A stretch of 64,000 nucleotides of DNA, taken from contig JXTB01000335.1 in assembly GCA_002914805.1 (NCBI GenBank), forward strand, positions 155,076-219,075, in the 5' to 3' direction. The stretch is from Parasponia andersonii. Lineage: Eukaryota > Streptophyta > Magnoliopsida > Rosales > Cannabaceae. The notes beneath the pieces were generated by a model. The model ran no database searches. It was not told the DNA's origin and saw only the letters and a program-made list of their open reading frames with translations. Positions 33,701 to 44,960 of the stretch are shown here, piece after piece (within the stretch, counting starts at the first letter, position 1; every line of letters starts with the position of its first letter). A program made the translations under genes and the position numbers.

Positions 33701-36661
33701 ATAGGGTTCTGGCGTGGGGTAAGTGCTTATTCATACCTTGTCTATGACCAGATAAAAGTTAAATCCAGCAGTTGATCATTTGTAATGTCTGCAGGATGTA
33801 AAATTGTTGCTCGAGGACATTGGGGAGCTGAAACCAACTATTTTCTGTGCCGTTCCACGTGTACTGGATAGGGTCTACTCTGGTAATCTTCCTCCCAATT
33901 GATGTACTTGTGAATTTAGATTTTTGTCTTTGTTGTATGAAGGACAAAAGGTGGCATCTTAGTGTGGGTTCTGGACAATTGCCTGGTGCATAATTTTTGC
34001 GGGCACTAAACATTGATTTTCACTTGCTGCAATTATATTGTGAAACCTATATGTGAGAGTTCTCCTTCTTCTTCTATTACTCTTAAATTACTGTGTAATT
34101 TTCCAGGCTTGACACAGAAGATTTCTTCTGGAGGCTTCTTAAAGAAGACACTCTTCAATGTTGCATATTCATTGTAAGTGCAGCCTCAAAATTTGTTTGA
34201 ATATAGATGAGCAATACTATTTTGGTGAAGTACTTTCAGTGTGCATTTCAACCTGTCTCCTCTTTCCATTCCTTCCCTTCTCAAGGGCATCATTCTGAGT
34301 ACAAGATTATTGGTTTTGTTGAAGGACAAAATTGTAGTATTACTTCTAGATGACTGTTTTTCAGTATAAAATTTTCATGTCTATTTTTTGTTGCGCACAA
34401 AGTACTTCACTTAATACTTCGTGCAAAGTTTAGTGAGCCCCGACTTTGGATTCAGGCTTTGTGAAGTTGAGATAGGGATTTACGAATTCTTTTATCTCAT
34501 GAAAATTTTACCTCAATGCTACAGCAAGTATCATAACATGCGAAAGGGGCATAAACATGTAGAAGCAGCTCCAATATGCGACAAAGTTGTATTTAGTAAG
34601 GTGGTGGAGATACTGGCTTCTCTCAACTGTAATGTACTTAATTTAAAAAGTTTACAATCAATTGCTGAATCTCTGTATTTCTACTGATGCTTTCAGGTAA
34701 AACAAGGATTGGGAGGTAATGTACGGCTTATTCTCTCTGGAGCTGCACCTCTAGCTACTCATGTGGAAGCTTTCTTACGAGTCGTGACATGTGCTCATGT
34801 TTTGCAAGGATATGGTATCATATCTTCTGAACTTATTGCCAAACCTTTCATTTATCACCTCACCTATATTTCTTCTTTGGCTTGTCTCGAACATTACGTT
34901 TTCGTATTCTTATTATTTGCTGGAATATGTTTCTATTACATTTTCTTAAAACTGTAAATATGATGCTAGTGCTGGAACATGAAAAACATATTCCGTGTCA
35001 ATCATTGTGCAGGTCTAACTGAAACTTGTGCGGGGACATTTGTCTCCCTTCCAAATGAACTGCCAATGCTCGGTACAGTGGGTCCCCCGGTACCCAATGT
35101 TGATGTATGCCTGGAATCAGTTCCAGAAATGGGATATGATGCCCTTGCCGAAGTACCACGGGGAGAAGTATGTGTGAGGGGAAGCACCTTGTTTTCTGGG
35201 TACTACAAACGTGAAGACCTCACCAGCGAGGTCATAGTTGATGGGTGGTTCCATACAGGTTTTCCCATCTTTTTGTCTTTTCTAAAATTGAATATTGCTT
35301 ACCTATCTTGATTGGTTAACTTATTAATATGTCTCGAATGCATCTTTGCATCAGGTGATGTTGGTGAGTGGCAAGCAGATGGAAGCTTGAAAATTATCGA
35401 CCGCAAGAAAAATATTTTCAAGCTGTCTCAAGGAGAGTATGTGGCTGTTGAGAACTTGGAGAACATTTATGGTCTTGTTTCTGATATTGATTCAGTAAGT
35501 TTATCTTCTGTCACCATTTGTCTTTCTAGAACACGTCTTGTATTGAATTTATCGCATAGATTGGATTGGGGTTGTTTGTATGAATTTGATTAGCTGCTCC
35601 CATCATTTATAGAGATGTTTTGGTAGTAACAATGGGGGTTGAGCTTGCCTTCATTTGTGGTCAGAAATGTATGTTCTTACTTCTCATGCATAATTTAGGG
35701 AAAAGTAGTGGCTTTCTTGAGCTTTTACATGTTTCTCGTAAGGTTTCTTATTTGCCTCAATTGTATATACAATTTCAATTTTAAGGGTAATGATTTATGA
35801 TTGCCCTTTCTGATGGATCGATTTACGGTTATAGTAGCATGGTAATATAAGTTATCTTTTACTGTCTGGATTTTTTTTTTAATTTAAAAAGTGTGCAAAG
35901 AAATACAAAGAAGCTTTTTATTCTATATTTATATCATCAGCTGGAAGTTGACATCAGTTTGACGCGTCTTCTTTTGTTCTATCTAATTTTAGATATGGAT
36001 TTACGGCAACAGCTTTGAGTCCTTCCTTGTTGCTGTTGTTAACCCTAACCAGCAAGCACTTGAACGTTGGGCTGAAGAGAATCAGATATCTGGTGACTTC
36101 AAGTCTCTTTGTGAAAATCCGAAGGCAAAGGAAAATATTATTGGACAGCTCAATAAGATTGCTAAAGAGAAAAAGGTCCCTTGCTTCTTTTTTCTTAAAT
36201 TTTTTTTTTCGACATTTTGTCATAGACTAAAGTTTCTTCGTTCATAGAACCGCTGGAAACATTTCTTGATGATGGCCGTTGTTCTTTGCAGTTGAAAGGT
36301 TTTGAGGTCATAAGAGCTGTTCACCTCGACCCAGAGCCATTTGACATGGAGCGTGACCTTATAACTCCAACTTACAAGAAGAAGAGACCCCAGTTGCTCA
36401 AATACTATCAGGTAGAGAAAATTTTCTTGCCGAATTCTTCGAGTGAGCCTCTTTTTCAGTTGTTGCACATGGTTCTTCTAGATTATCAAATTGGTTTGAG
36501 TAATGTTGTATAATCAAATCACGAACCAAATATTAGAAATCCTATAATCCAATGGTGATCTTGGGCTCTTTTAGTCATTTTAATGGAAGTACTAAGCGGA
36601 AATTCTTTTGCAGAATGTGATTGATAACCTGTACAAGGAGGGAAATAAGCCCAGGGCCTGA
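30760..36661 (+). CDS. LACS4: Long-chain acyl-CoA synthetase, LACS4/5 type
   Basis: Nineteen exons: 30760-30911, 31442-31505, 31617-31706, 31816-31872, 32348-32396, 32517-32593, 32836-32875, 32961-33055, 33286-33453, 33608-33718, 33795-33882, 34107-34173, 34525-34600, 34697-34814, 35013-35258, 35355-35494, 35993-36175, 36292-36411, 36614-36661. All junctions are GT-AG and in phase; the product is 662 residues (Arabidopsis LACS4 about 666). It activates fatty acids with ATP and CoA to acyl-CoA for cuticle, membrane and storage lipids, probably at the ER. Visible motifs are the AMP-binding [11 protein letters not shown] (229-239), [28 protein letters not shown], and the acyl-CoA synthetase signature around DGWFHTGDVGEWQ and [20 protein letters not shown]. 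The N terminus ([19 protein letters not shown]) matches LACS4/5 rather than the peroxisomal LACS6/7. No truncation is seen. The paralogue symbol is tentative. Confidence 0.95.
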
Positions 36662-38334
36662 AAGATACACAGCTAGAGCCGCAGTTTCGAAGGTTTCTTC
36701 TCAAGTTCCCATCTGGCCGCAACCTTTTTGAAGTGAAAATTTCTGTTGTCTCTCACTCGCTGACGGTACATACTACGTAGGATTACATTTTCATAACTAA
36801 TTAAAGGTTTAATGTGTTTGGAACAGCGTTAATATTGAGGGACATTGGAGAAGTGACATGTGGCCGTGTAAATGACCTTTATATTCTGAGTCATTACTCA
36901 TCATTATGTTTACGTCGTTTTTTTTTTATTTTACTTTTTACTTGTTTTTCCTTCCTGTTATGTCCTTTGATTCATGCCAAGGACATGTCTACTTTCTTTA
37001 TTGATCATCTTCCGAAAGAACTTTAACTATGGTCTAAGGACGAGAACTAAACAACGGTAAAAAAAAGACAAAACACGCGCTGTTTTTAAATCAGTTCTTG
37101 TTTTTTCTCTTTTGGTTCAACACTCCATATGCGACTCCCTACCCCGTATGACAAATTCATGCCTTCTCTTGGTCTAAGCATTGGTATCGTAAAAGAGAAT
37201 GCCAAATACAATTGGGATGCGTTAATCTTAAGATCATTGGTTATATTATTCGAATACGAAACTAGCAATTTACATGTATAAAAAATAATGCATAAAAGAG
37301 GGCATAAAGCATTTCCTCCTGAGTTTTTTTTTTAAAATTATTTAATTATTTTTTCTTTTTTCTTTTTATGCTTAGAATTAGAGTAGGAATGACAATGGAC
37401 GACGATTTTTCAATTATCATCATCGTTTCCGAAGTCAATTATAATATCATACATGTCCTATTAATTATTTTTTTGGATACGAGGACAATGCATGCATTAA
37501 CCAATGGATAATAGAGAAAATTGTGATTACCCATTATTCATTGATAATAACAAAATATTAAAAAATTAAGATGAAATACTAAATTTTTTTCATAATCAAA
37601 AAAATATTAAACACAATAATTTTTAAATTCTAAAATTTAAATTTATAAGTACATATAACTTTCTAAAATCATTATTTTACTATAGATATAAGAATATAGA
37701 TAGTATAAAATTAAATAGATATCAATATGTAAATAATTTTTCTATCTAAATATATATATATCGACATGGGTACGGTACAGATTATGCTAATATGACACTC
37801 GCACTATACCCGTATATTAATGGTGCAGTTATTTTCTGCCTGGTCATTTTTCCCACTTGAACGGTTTTTCTCCTCCCTGTTAAGATCACAAAATTACGAA
37901 TATCCGTAACTGTGAATTATATTGTCTTCCTTAAATTAGATCTAATTTTTTCACTACCAAAGCTTGAACTCTTGAACTCTATAATTCACACACGCATTCT
38001 TTAAACTTTAGACCAACTAAACTAGTCTCGGTCGATCCAACTGAACATAAACTAGAAAAAAGAAATGACTTCGAGAATCATTTCCCTGAAGGCTCTATTT
38101 ATGGTAGCATCGGCTCTAATGTGTGGTAGGTCAAAGTTTCTAGGTCTACTAGCATGGCGCAAATGTGGAACATTGTCGTCCATGTGATGTAATCGAAAGG
38201 CTTGAAAGTAGTGCATTCCACAGAAAAAAAAAAAGGTGGACCGCACAACAAAGAAAAAAGACTTTGCAACTTTTTTCCTGTGTTCCAATGTTTAATAAAG
38301 CTGTGTTGTGACAAATTATTTTATAATTTGCTAC
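36662..38334. other. LACS 3' flank and AT-rich intergenic DNA
   Basis: The first 150 bases or so probably form the 3' UTR. There is no gene. From 37390 to 37860, AATGACAATGGACG and later GGGTACGGTACAG...CTATACCCGTAT suggest a decayed transposon with GGGTA-type repeats, but I could not define ends. A dispersed-repeat fragment shared with about 20950 is at 37965-38030. Confidence 0.5.
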
Positions 38335-38339
38335 TTAAA

Positions 38340-38871
38340 TGTTGAACAAATTAACAATTGCAGCTCATTAACCAGCCGCAATAGGAATAGTAAAAAGGTT
38401 AGATGTAATAGGAATAATAAAAAGGATTGTTGCAATAGCAATAATACAAAGTGTAGCGGTAATAACAATAGTAAAAAGTGATGTTCATACCACCTTCAAG
38501 TTCTATAAATACTGATAGCTTCATCACTTGTTTTGCATTTCATTCTAAATCCTCTTCCTTTCTAATAGAGAATTCAAGCCTAGAAATTCCTCTTAGTGTC
38601 CCACTTATTTTCTCCTAAATTGTTTAGAGACTATGTTTTCTCTTATTTCAAGAGAGAGAGGTTCTTTAGTTATCTCCTTGTATTTAGAGAAAAGTAAGTT
38701 GTAATCTCATTTTCATAGTGAAATTCTTCACACCCTTATCCGTGGACGTAACTTAAATTGAGTGAATCACGTTAAATCTTTTGTATGCCTTATCTTTTTC
38801 ATTTTACCTAAATTTTCTCAACTCGTATTTTAGCTATATGTTATTGCTTCCACAAAGTCGATCACCTAACA
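38340..38871 (+). repeat. 5' LTR of the 38-43 kb copia element
   Basis: It begins TGTTGAACAAATTAACAATTG and ends CTAACA. A 27-bp unit (ATAGGAATAGTAAAAAG-like) is repeated four times, at 38381, 38408, 38435 and 38462. The stretch TTCTATAAATACTG near 38500 is a likely TATA box. Confidence 0.9.
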
Positions 38872-38872
38872 A

Positions 38873-38884
38873 TGGTACTAGAGC
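38873..38884 (+). other. Primer-binding site, initiator tRNA-Met type
   Basis: TGGTACTAGAGC lies one base inside the LTR. The usual copia site complementary to initiator tRNA-Met is TGGTATCAGAGC; this copy differs at two positions. Confidence 0.85.
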
Positions 38885-38989
38885 TATTGGTTGGAGTATT
38901 GTTCACATATATAGACTATTCACGTATACGATGCTATTCATATATATGATACTATTCATATATAGTGAAACAGTAGTAACTGAACAAAA

Positions 38990-39757
38990 ATGGCAGTGGA
39001 ATTCGATATTGAAAAGTTCAATGGGAGCAATTTCTCTATGTAGAAAATGAATGTAAAGGAAATTTTGAGAAAAAACAATTATCTAGCAACAATTAGGGAA
39101 AGACTTATTGAGATTACTAATGATAAAAAGTGGGACAAGATAGATGGCAATATTGTCGCTAACTTACATATGACGCTAGTAGATGGAGTCCAGTCGAGTA
39201 TTGAAGAGAAGAAGTCAGCCAAAGAGATATAGGATATATTGACAAAGTTGTATCACGCCAAGTCGCTTCACAATAAAATTTTCTTGAAGAGAAGGCTTTA
39301 CACCCTTCGGATGGCAGAATCAACAACGGTGACCGACCACATTAACACCCTCAATATTCCATTTTCACAGCTCACAACAATGGAGTATAAAATAGAGGAT
39401 AATGAACGTGCAAAAATCTTTTTTCAGAGTCTATCTGATTCGTATGATTAACTCATCATAAATATGACTAGCAATGCTACAACTCTAGTTTTCAACGATC
39501 TTACAGTTGTGGTTCTCGAAGAAGAAAATTGGCGTAAAAACAAAGAAAATAGATTGGTAAGTTCACAACAAGCAGAGGCTCTAACAATAAGAAGAAGATC
39601 AACAGAACGTAGCCCTAGTGGGAGTCGGAGTCATGGTATATCAAAGTCAAGAAGTAAGAAGAATATCAAGAGTTATCATTGTGGCAAAAATAGGAACGTC
39701 AAAAAGGGAGTGTTAGCAACTCAAGAAGAATGGAGATTTCAGAGGAAAGGACCCTGA
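38990..39757 (+). pseudogene. copia gag, interrupted
   Basis: It starts MAVEFDIEKFNGSNFS, the usual copia gag opening. It continues through a UBN2-type gag domain (AESTTVTDHINTL) to a damaged CCHC zinc knuckle (YHCGKNRNVKKG), whose last Cys/His residues are lost. In-frame stops fall at about 39041, 39230 and 39449; at the first two a Trp codon is expected, so TGG to TAG is likely. Confidence 0.85.
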
Positions 39758-39859
39758 GTCATCAAATGCTCAGTGGAATATTGAAAGTAGTTCAGATGAT
39801 AGAGAAATTATGTATAACAAAGCACCAACAATTTCTAAGAATGAAAGGCAGCTCATTGA

Positions 39860-42740
39860 TGTTTAGTTAGTAGATTCGGGGAGCAACATGACATATGACT
39901 TCTTGCAGAGAGTAGTTTCACACATATTAACCTGTCTCTAGAGGATCTGTGTTCATGAGTAATCATCATGCCTTAGAGATTGCTGGGATTGACACCATCA
40001 AGATGAAGATGTGTGATGGCAATGTTCGTACTATTCAAGAGGTGCAACATATGAAAGGGCTGAAGAAAAATCTATTATCTTTGGGACAATTAGATAACCT
40101 TGGTTGCAAAATTCGTGTCGAGAATAGGAAAGGTGCAATTGTAGTAATGAAGGCAAAGAAGATCGCAGTAAATCTATACATGCTTAAAAGAGATACACTG
40201 ATGGAAGTGGAGATATCAGTTGCTTTAACAAATTCTAGAAAAGAATCAACAATGATGTGGCATCATAAGTTCGACCATATATCAGAACAAGTCTTGAAGA
40301 TTCTCTCTAAACGAAGTTTGCTTCCTGGTCTCACAAAGGTATCTTTACCCTTTTGTGAGCATTGTGTCACAAGCAAGTAATATATATTAAAGTTTAACAC
40401 ATCCATCTCTATAAGTAAAAAAGTTCTAGACTTAGTTCATTTTGATGTTTGGCAAGCATTGGTGATATCCTTAGGAGTAGCTAGATACTTTGTATCTTTT
40501 ATTGATGATCACTCCAAGAGATGTTGGGTGTATCTTATCAAGAGGAAGGCATATATGTTTTCAGTCTTCAAAATATTCAAAGCGTTGATAGAGCTTGAAT
40601 ATGGAGAGAAGATCAAGTATTTGAGGACGGACAATGGAGGAAAGTATACAAGCGATGAATTTGATAACTTCTGTCAATAAGAAGGTATCAAAAGGCAATT
40701 CACAATGAGGTACACTCCTCAACAAAATGGAGTGACAGAATAGATGAACAGAACCATATTGGAAAGAATAAGAGCAGTGTTGAGAGCTGCAGGTCTACCC
40801 AAGACATTCTGGGCAGAAGCAGCCAAAATTGCCTGTTATGTGACTAGTCGATTTCTATCAATAACGATTGATCTAAAGGTATCGATGGAGATGTAGACTG
40901 GTAAGCCAACTGATTATTCTCGCTTACATATGTTTGGAAGTCTTGTGTACGTGATGTGTGCTCAAGAAATCATAAAACTAGATTCAAATTCTAGAAAATG
41001 TGTATTCTTGGGATATGCTGATGGAGTCAAGGGGTATCATTTATGGGATCCTACTGCCTATAAAGGTGTCATCAGCAGAGATGTGATATTTGCATAAAAC
41101 AAACTACAAGAGAAGCGAGACGATAGCAAAATAAAAACTACTACAGTTTAGATAGAAAAGAATGTTGAAGATTCAGATTCTTCTGAAGCAGCACCAAAGC
41201 ACGAAGTAGAAGAATTAGTCGAGGAAGAGGCTTCTGAAATTCGTCGATCAACTCCTGAGAGAAGACCATCAGTATGGCACTCAGATTATGTCACTGAGAG
41301 CAACATTGCATACTGCCTTCTAACGGAGGTTAGAGAGCCAACAACTTTCCATAAGGCTTCCAAAACCCTAGATGTATCCCTGTGAAAAACAGAATGCAAG
41401 AAGAGATTGAAGCCTTTTACAAGAACAAGGCATGAGATCTTGTTTTGCTACCACAGGAAAGGAAGGCCATTGGCAATAAATAGGTCTACAAGATCAAGTG
41501 TGATAGCAATGATCAAGTAGAGCGGTATCATGCGAGATTGGTGGTAAAGAGATATGCTCAGAGAGAAGGTATTGACTTCAATGAGATATTTTCACCTGTA
41601 GTTCGACTGACAACATTCAGAGTGGTTCTGGCGATGTGTGCTACATTTGACCTACATCTAGAGTAGCTAGATGTGAAAACTATTTTTCTTCATGGAGAAC
41701 TTGAAGAAGAGATTTATATGCTCCAACCAAATGGTTTTGCTGAAACAGGCAAAGAGAACTTGGTTTGCAGGTTGAACAAATCTCTATACGATCTCAAACA
41801 AGCGCCGAGGTGTTGGTATAAGAAATTTGATTCCTTCATCATAAGCTTTGGATACAACAGACTCAGTTCAGACCACTGCACATATTTCAGGAGGTTTGAT
41901 GATGATAGTGATTTCATTATCTTATTGTTATATGTAGATGATATGTTTGTAGAGAGCCCCAACAAAGGTAGAATCCAAGAATTAAAGGCACAGTAAATTA
42001 GAAAATTTGATATGAAGGACTTAAGACCAGCAAACAAGATTCTAGGGATGCAAATTCACCGAGACAGAGGAAATAGGAAGATTTGGCTTTCTCAGAAGAA
42101 TTATTTGAAGAAAATCTTTCGACGCTTCAATATGCAAGATTGTAAGCCGATTTCTACATGACTTCCTGTTAACTTCAAGTTATCCTTCGAGATATGTCCT
42201 AGCAATGAAACAGAGAGGATTGAGATGTCTCGAGTATTGTATGTATCAGCGGTTGGAAGCCTAATATTCACTATGATATGTACAAGGCCAAACATTGCAC
42301 AAGCAATAGGAGCGGTTAGTCCATATATAAGGAATCCTAGTGGAGAGTATTGGAATTTTGTGAAGAAGATTCTGGGGTACATCAAAGAAATCTCAAATGC
42401 TGCATTATATTACGGAGGATCAGAATTACTGTCAGATGATATGTTGATTCAGATTTTGCAGATGATCTTAGCAAACAAAAATATACTACATGCTATATGT
42501 TTACTCTTGTAAAAGGAGCTGTAAGCTGGATTTTGAAACTGTAAACTGTTGTGGCTTTATCTACAACAGAACTAGAATACATGGTGGCTACACAAGCTTG
42601 CAAAAAGGCTATTTGGATTCAAAGATTATTGGAGGAACTCCAGCACAAACAAGAAAAGATTCCTTTGTTTTGTGACAGTCAGAGTGCTTTGTACATTGCA
42701 AGGAATCCAGCCTTTTAGTCAAGGATAAAGAACATAGGTG
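39860..42740 (+). pseudogene. copia protease, integrase, RT and RNase H, interrupted
   Basis: In order: protease motif DSGSN (about 39873); GAG_pre-integrase (MMWHHKFDHISEQ, 40255); integrase with HFDVW, FIDDHSKRCWVY, RTDNGG and TPQQNGVTE (40438-40740); RT with LDVKTIFLHGELEEEIYM and catalytic YVDD (41670-41945); and RNase H motif CDSQSALYIARNPA (about 42670). Stops occur throughout and at least one frame change follows 42440. No protein domain is intact, so this element cannot supply its own enzymes. Confidence 0.88.
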
Positions 42741-42970
42741 TTCAATATCACTTTGTTCAAGAAGTAGTAGAAGATGAAGTGTGAACATGAAGAAGATTCA
42801 CACCAAGAAGAACCTAACAGATGCTTTAACTAAACAAACCAACATTGACAAGTTCCAAGGGTGTAGATCCTCGTATGGCCTAGCAGATATGTAAGCAACA
42901 TGAAGAATTGACAAGCGAAGAAAAGAGAGATTTATCAAGTGTGAAGACATGATTAAAATCAAGTTTTCAA

Positions 42971-42979
42971 AGAGGAGAA
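42971..42979 (+). other. Polypurine tract of the copia element
   Basis: AGAGGAGAA lies immediately before the 3' LTR, where plus-strand DNA synthesis is primed in LTR retrotransposons. Confidence 0.8.
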
Positions 42980-43475
42980 TGTTGAACAAATCAACAATTG
43001 CAGCTCACCAACCAACCGTAATAGGAACAGTAAAAATGTCAGCCGCAATAGAAATAGTAAAAAGAGTAGCCATAATAGTAATACTGAAAGGTGGTGTAAG
43101 TTCTACAAATATGGAGGATTTCATCACTTGTTTTATATCCTATTCTAAATCCTCTTCTTTTCTATGGGAGAGTTCAAGCCTATGAATTCCTCTTAGTGTC
43201 CCACTTGTTTTCTCTTAAATTGTTTAGAGAGAGTGTTTTCTCTTATTTCAATAGAGAGATGTTTTTTTGTTCTCTCCTTGTATTTAAAGAGAAGCGAGTT
43301 GTAATCTCCTTTAATTTGATAGTGAAATTCTTCACATTTTTGTTCGTGGATGTAGTCTAAATTCTGTGAACTACGTTAAATCTTTCGTGTAGCTTATCTT
43401 TTTTATTTTATCTAAATTTTTTTAACTCATATTTTAGCTATATATTGTTGCTTCCGCAGAGCCGATCGCCTTATC
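42980..43475 (+). repeat. 3' LTR of the copia element
   Basis: It begins TGTTGAACAAATCAACAATTG. The 27-bp unit occurs three times (43021, 43048, 43075) instead of four. The terminal CA seen in the 5' LTR has become TC here; the boundary rests on alignment and on the target duplication that follows. Confidence 0.82.
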
Positions 43476-43681
43476 CTAAAGAACAGTTTTTGGAAGCAAA
43501 TTCTTTGGGAAGAGAATTTTGTGTCATTTTATAAAATAATCGGCTAATGAAAAAGATTTCGAAATTGCTTTACATGGAATCTGAATCCTTTTTAAGACTG
43601 TTTGTTATTGATAACCTAAAAGATTTTAGCTTTGTAAATTTTACTTGCAAAGTTGCAATAAATATTTGCAAATCTTCCGTC

Positions 43682-43718
<37 letters not shown>

Positions 43719-44294
43719 TGCAAATCCCAAAGCACGGTTTTGCAAAAATATCCAACCCGGTCGCTCCCACGGTCCAGTAGTACAAAAGCCTTGGAAATGA
43801 GAATGAGATGATCATTCGATCAAGTTGCGAAGAGTGATAATGATGAGTGCGGGCTCTGTTCAGAAATATCTGCCAACTAATTCCTCCAAAAAGGTTAAAA
43901 TCAGAGCAATAGGTCATTTAAACAAAGAATAGAAATCGATAATATCTGAGAAAGAAAACAAGAAATATTAATTAAAAGAAATAACTCATGCAATGGATCA
44001 GTTATAGCCGGAAATCTAAAGCGTCAAGGATTTGTGGTTTTAGGATTCGTGGCTCATGGATTTGGTGAAAACCTTTCCTCGTGTTCGTTCTTTTGTTCTT
44101 TCGTTTTTTTGTTTTTATTTTTTGTTTAATAAGAGCGAGAGAGAGAGAGACTTTGTATAAATATATATTTGATACGTGAACTGTGTACATGCATGTCGGT
44201 GTAGCCCTTTGAAGGTTCTTAATTAGGAGCAATGCAAATATTTATATGCGCAAACTGCCAAGTGACTCTATACAAAGGTTTATAGATATCAGTT

Positions 44295-44460
44295 GTGCCT
44301 TATACATTTTGACCAACAGCTTTATCCATGACGGTAACAGCCGTCATATTACTAAAAACCAGCCGCCCATTAATTTTAGATAATTAAACCAGCCGCTTTT
44401 TGGCATGACGGTAACGGCGCCCTATACATTTGAACAACAGCTTTATCCTCGCCGTTATTT
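44295..44460. repeat. Imperfect direct duplication, about 120-bp period
   Basis: GCCTTATACATTTTGACCAACAGC followed by TTTATCCATGACGGTAACAG at 44297 is echoed by GCCCTATACATTTGAACAACAGC and TTTATCCTCGCCG at 44417. The word TGACGGTAAC occurs near 44328 and 44406. Confidence 0.6.
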
Positions 44461-44633
44461 ATAATCATCATTTTCCTTTTCTGTTTTTATTTATATTTTT
44501 TTATTATTATTATTTTTTGGTTTATCTGATCAGTAAAATAAATCTTGGTTAAAGATATCTAATTAAATATTTAGAGGAATGCCTAACAAGTTAAGACACT
44601 AATAAAGAGGAGTCCTAGCTAACGTTGAATTTT

Positions 44634-44960
44634 ACCCAATATAGCCAAAATAAAATGATAATACAAACCAATACATCCGAAATAACCAAATCTTACCCAA
44701 TGCAAAAATTAAACCCGTAAATCCCAAAAATCATACCCTATATCAACATCCCCAAAGAAAGCTTTAAAACAATTTCACTGTGTCAAAATTATAACCCATA
44801 CCATAAACTAAAATTAAAACCATATTTAAATCCCCAAATTTATTTATCACAGCACCCAATTTGAAAACTCGAAAGACTAAACCATACTCATAAACTCACA
44901 ACCACCAAAATTATTCACCACTTCACCACCAATATCATAATCACATTATCTATAGAAATA
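44634..44960. other. Strongly strand-asymmetric G-poor stretch
   Basis: For about 325 bases the plus strand is almost all A, C and T with very few G, and is rich in ACCC and CCAAA words. No frame encodes a convincing protein. It may be part of an unrecognised retroelement leader or LTR. Confidence 0.5.

Larger units (their letters stand above)
38340..43475 (+). mobile_element. Ty1/copia LTR retrotransposon, nearly complete but inactive
   Basis: 5' LTR 38340-38871, primer-binding site 38873-38884, gag, protease, integrase, RT and RNase H in copia order, polypurine tract 42971-42979, 3' LTR 42980-43475. The flanking 5-bp target duplication is TTAAA (38335-38339) and CTAAA (43476-43480), one transition apart. 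The coding region has many stops, and the LTRs have clearly diverged (532 against 496 bp), so the insertion is old. Confidence 0.92.

Noticed and set aside
37390..37860. Possible small DNA transposon (AATGACAATGG ... TACCCGTAT)
   Set aside because: It resembles GGGTA-type MITEs in composition, but I could not find matching inverted ends or a flanking duplication.
43682..43719. A run followed by (AT)n as a possible retroelement tail
   Set aside because: No element sequence precedes it; it is a simple repeat 200 bp after the copia 3' LTR.
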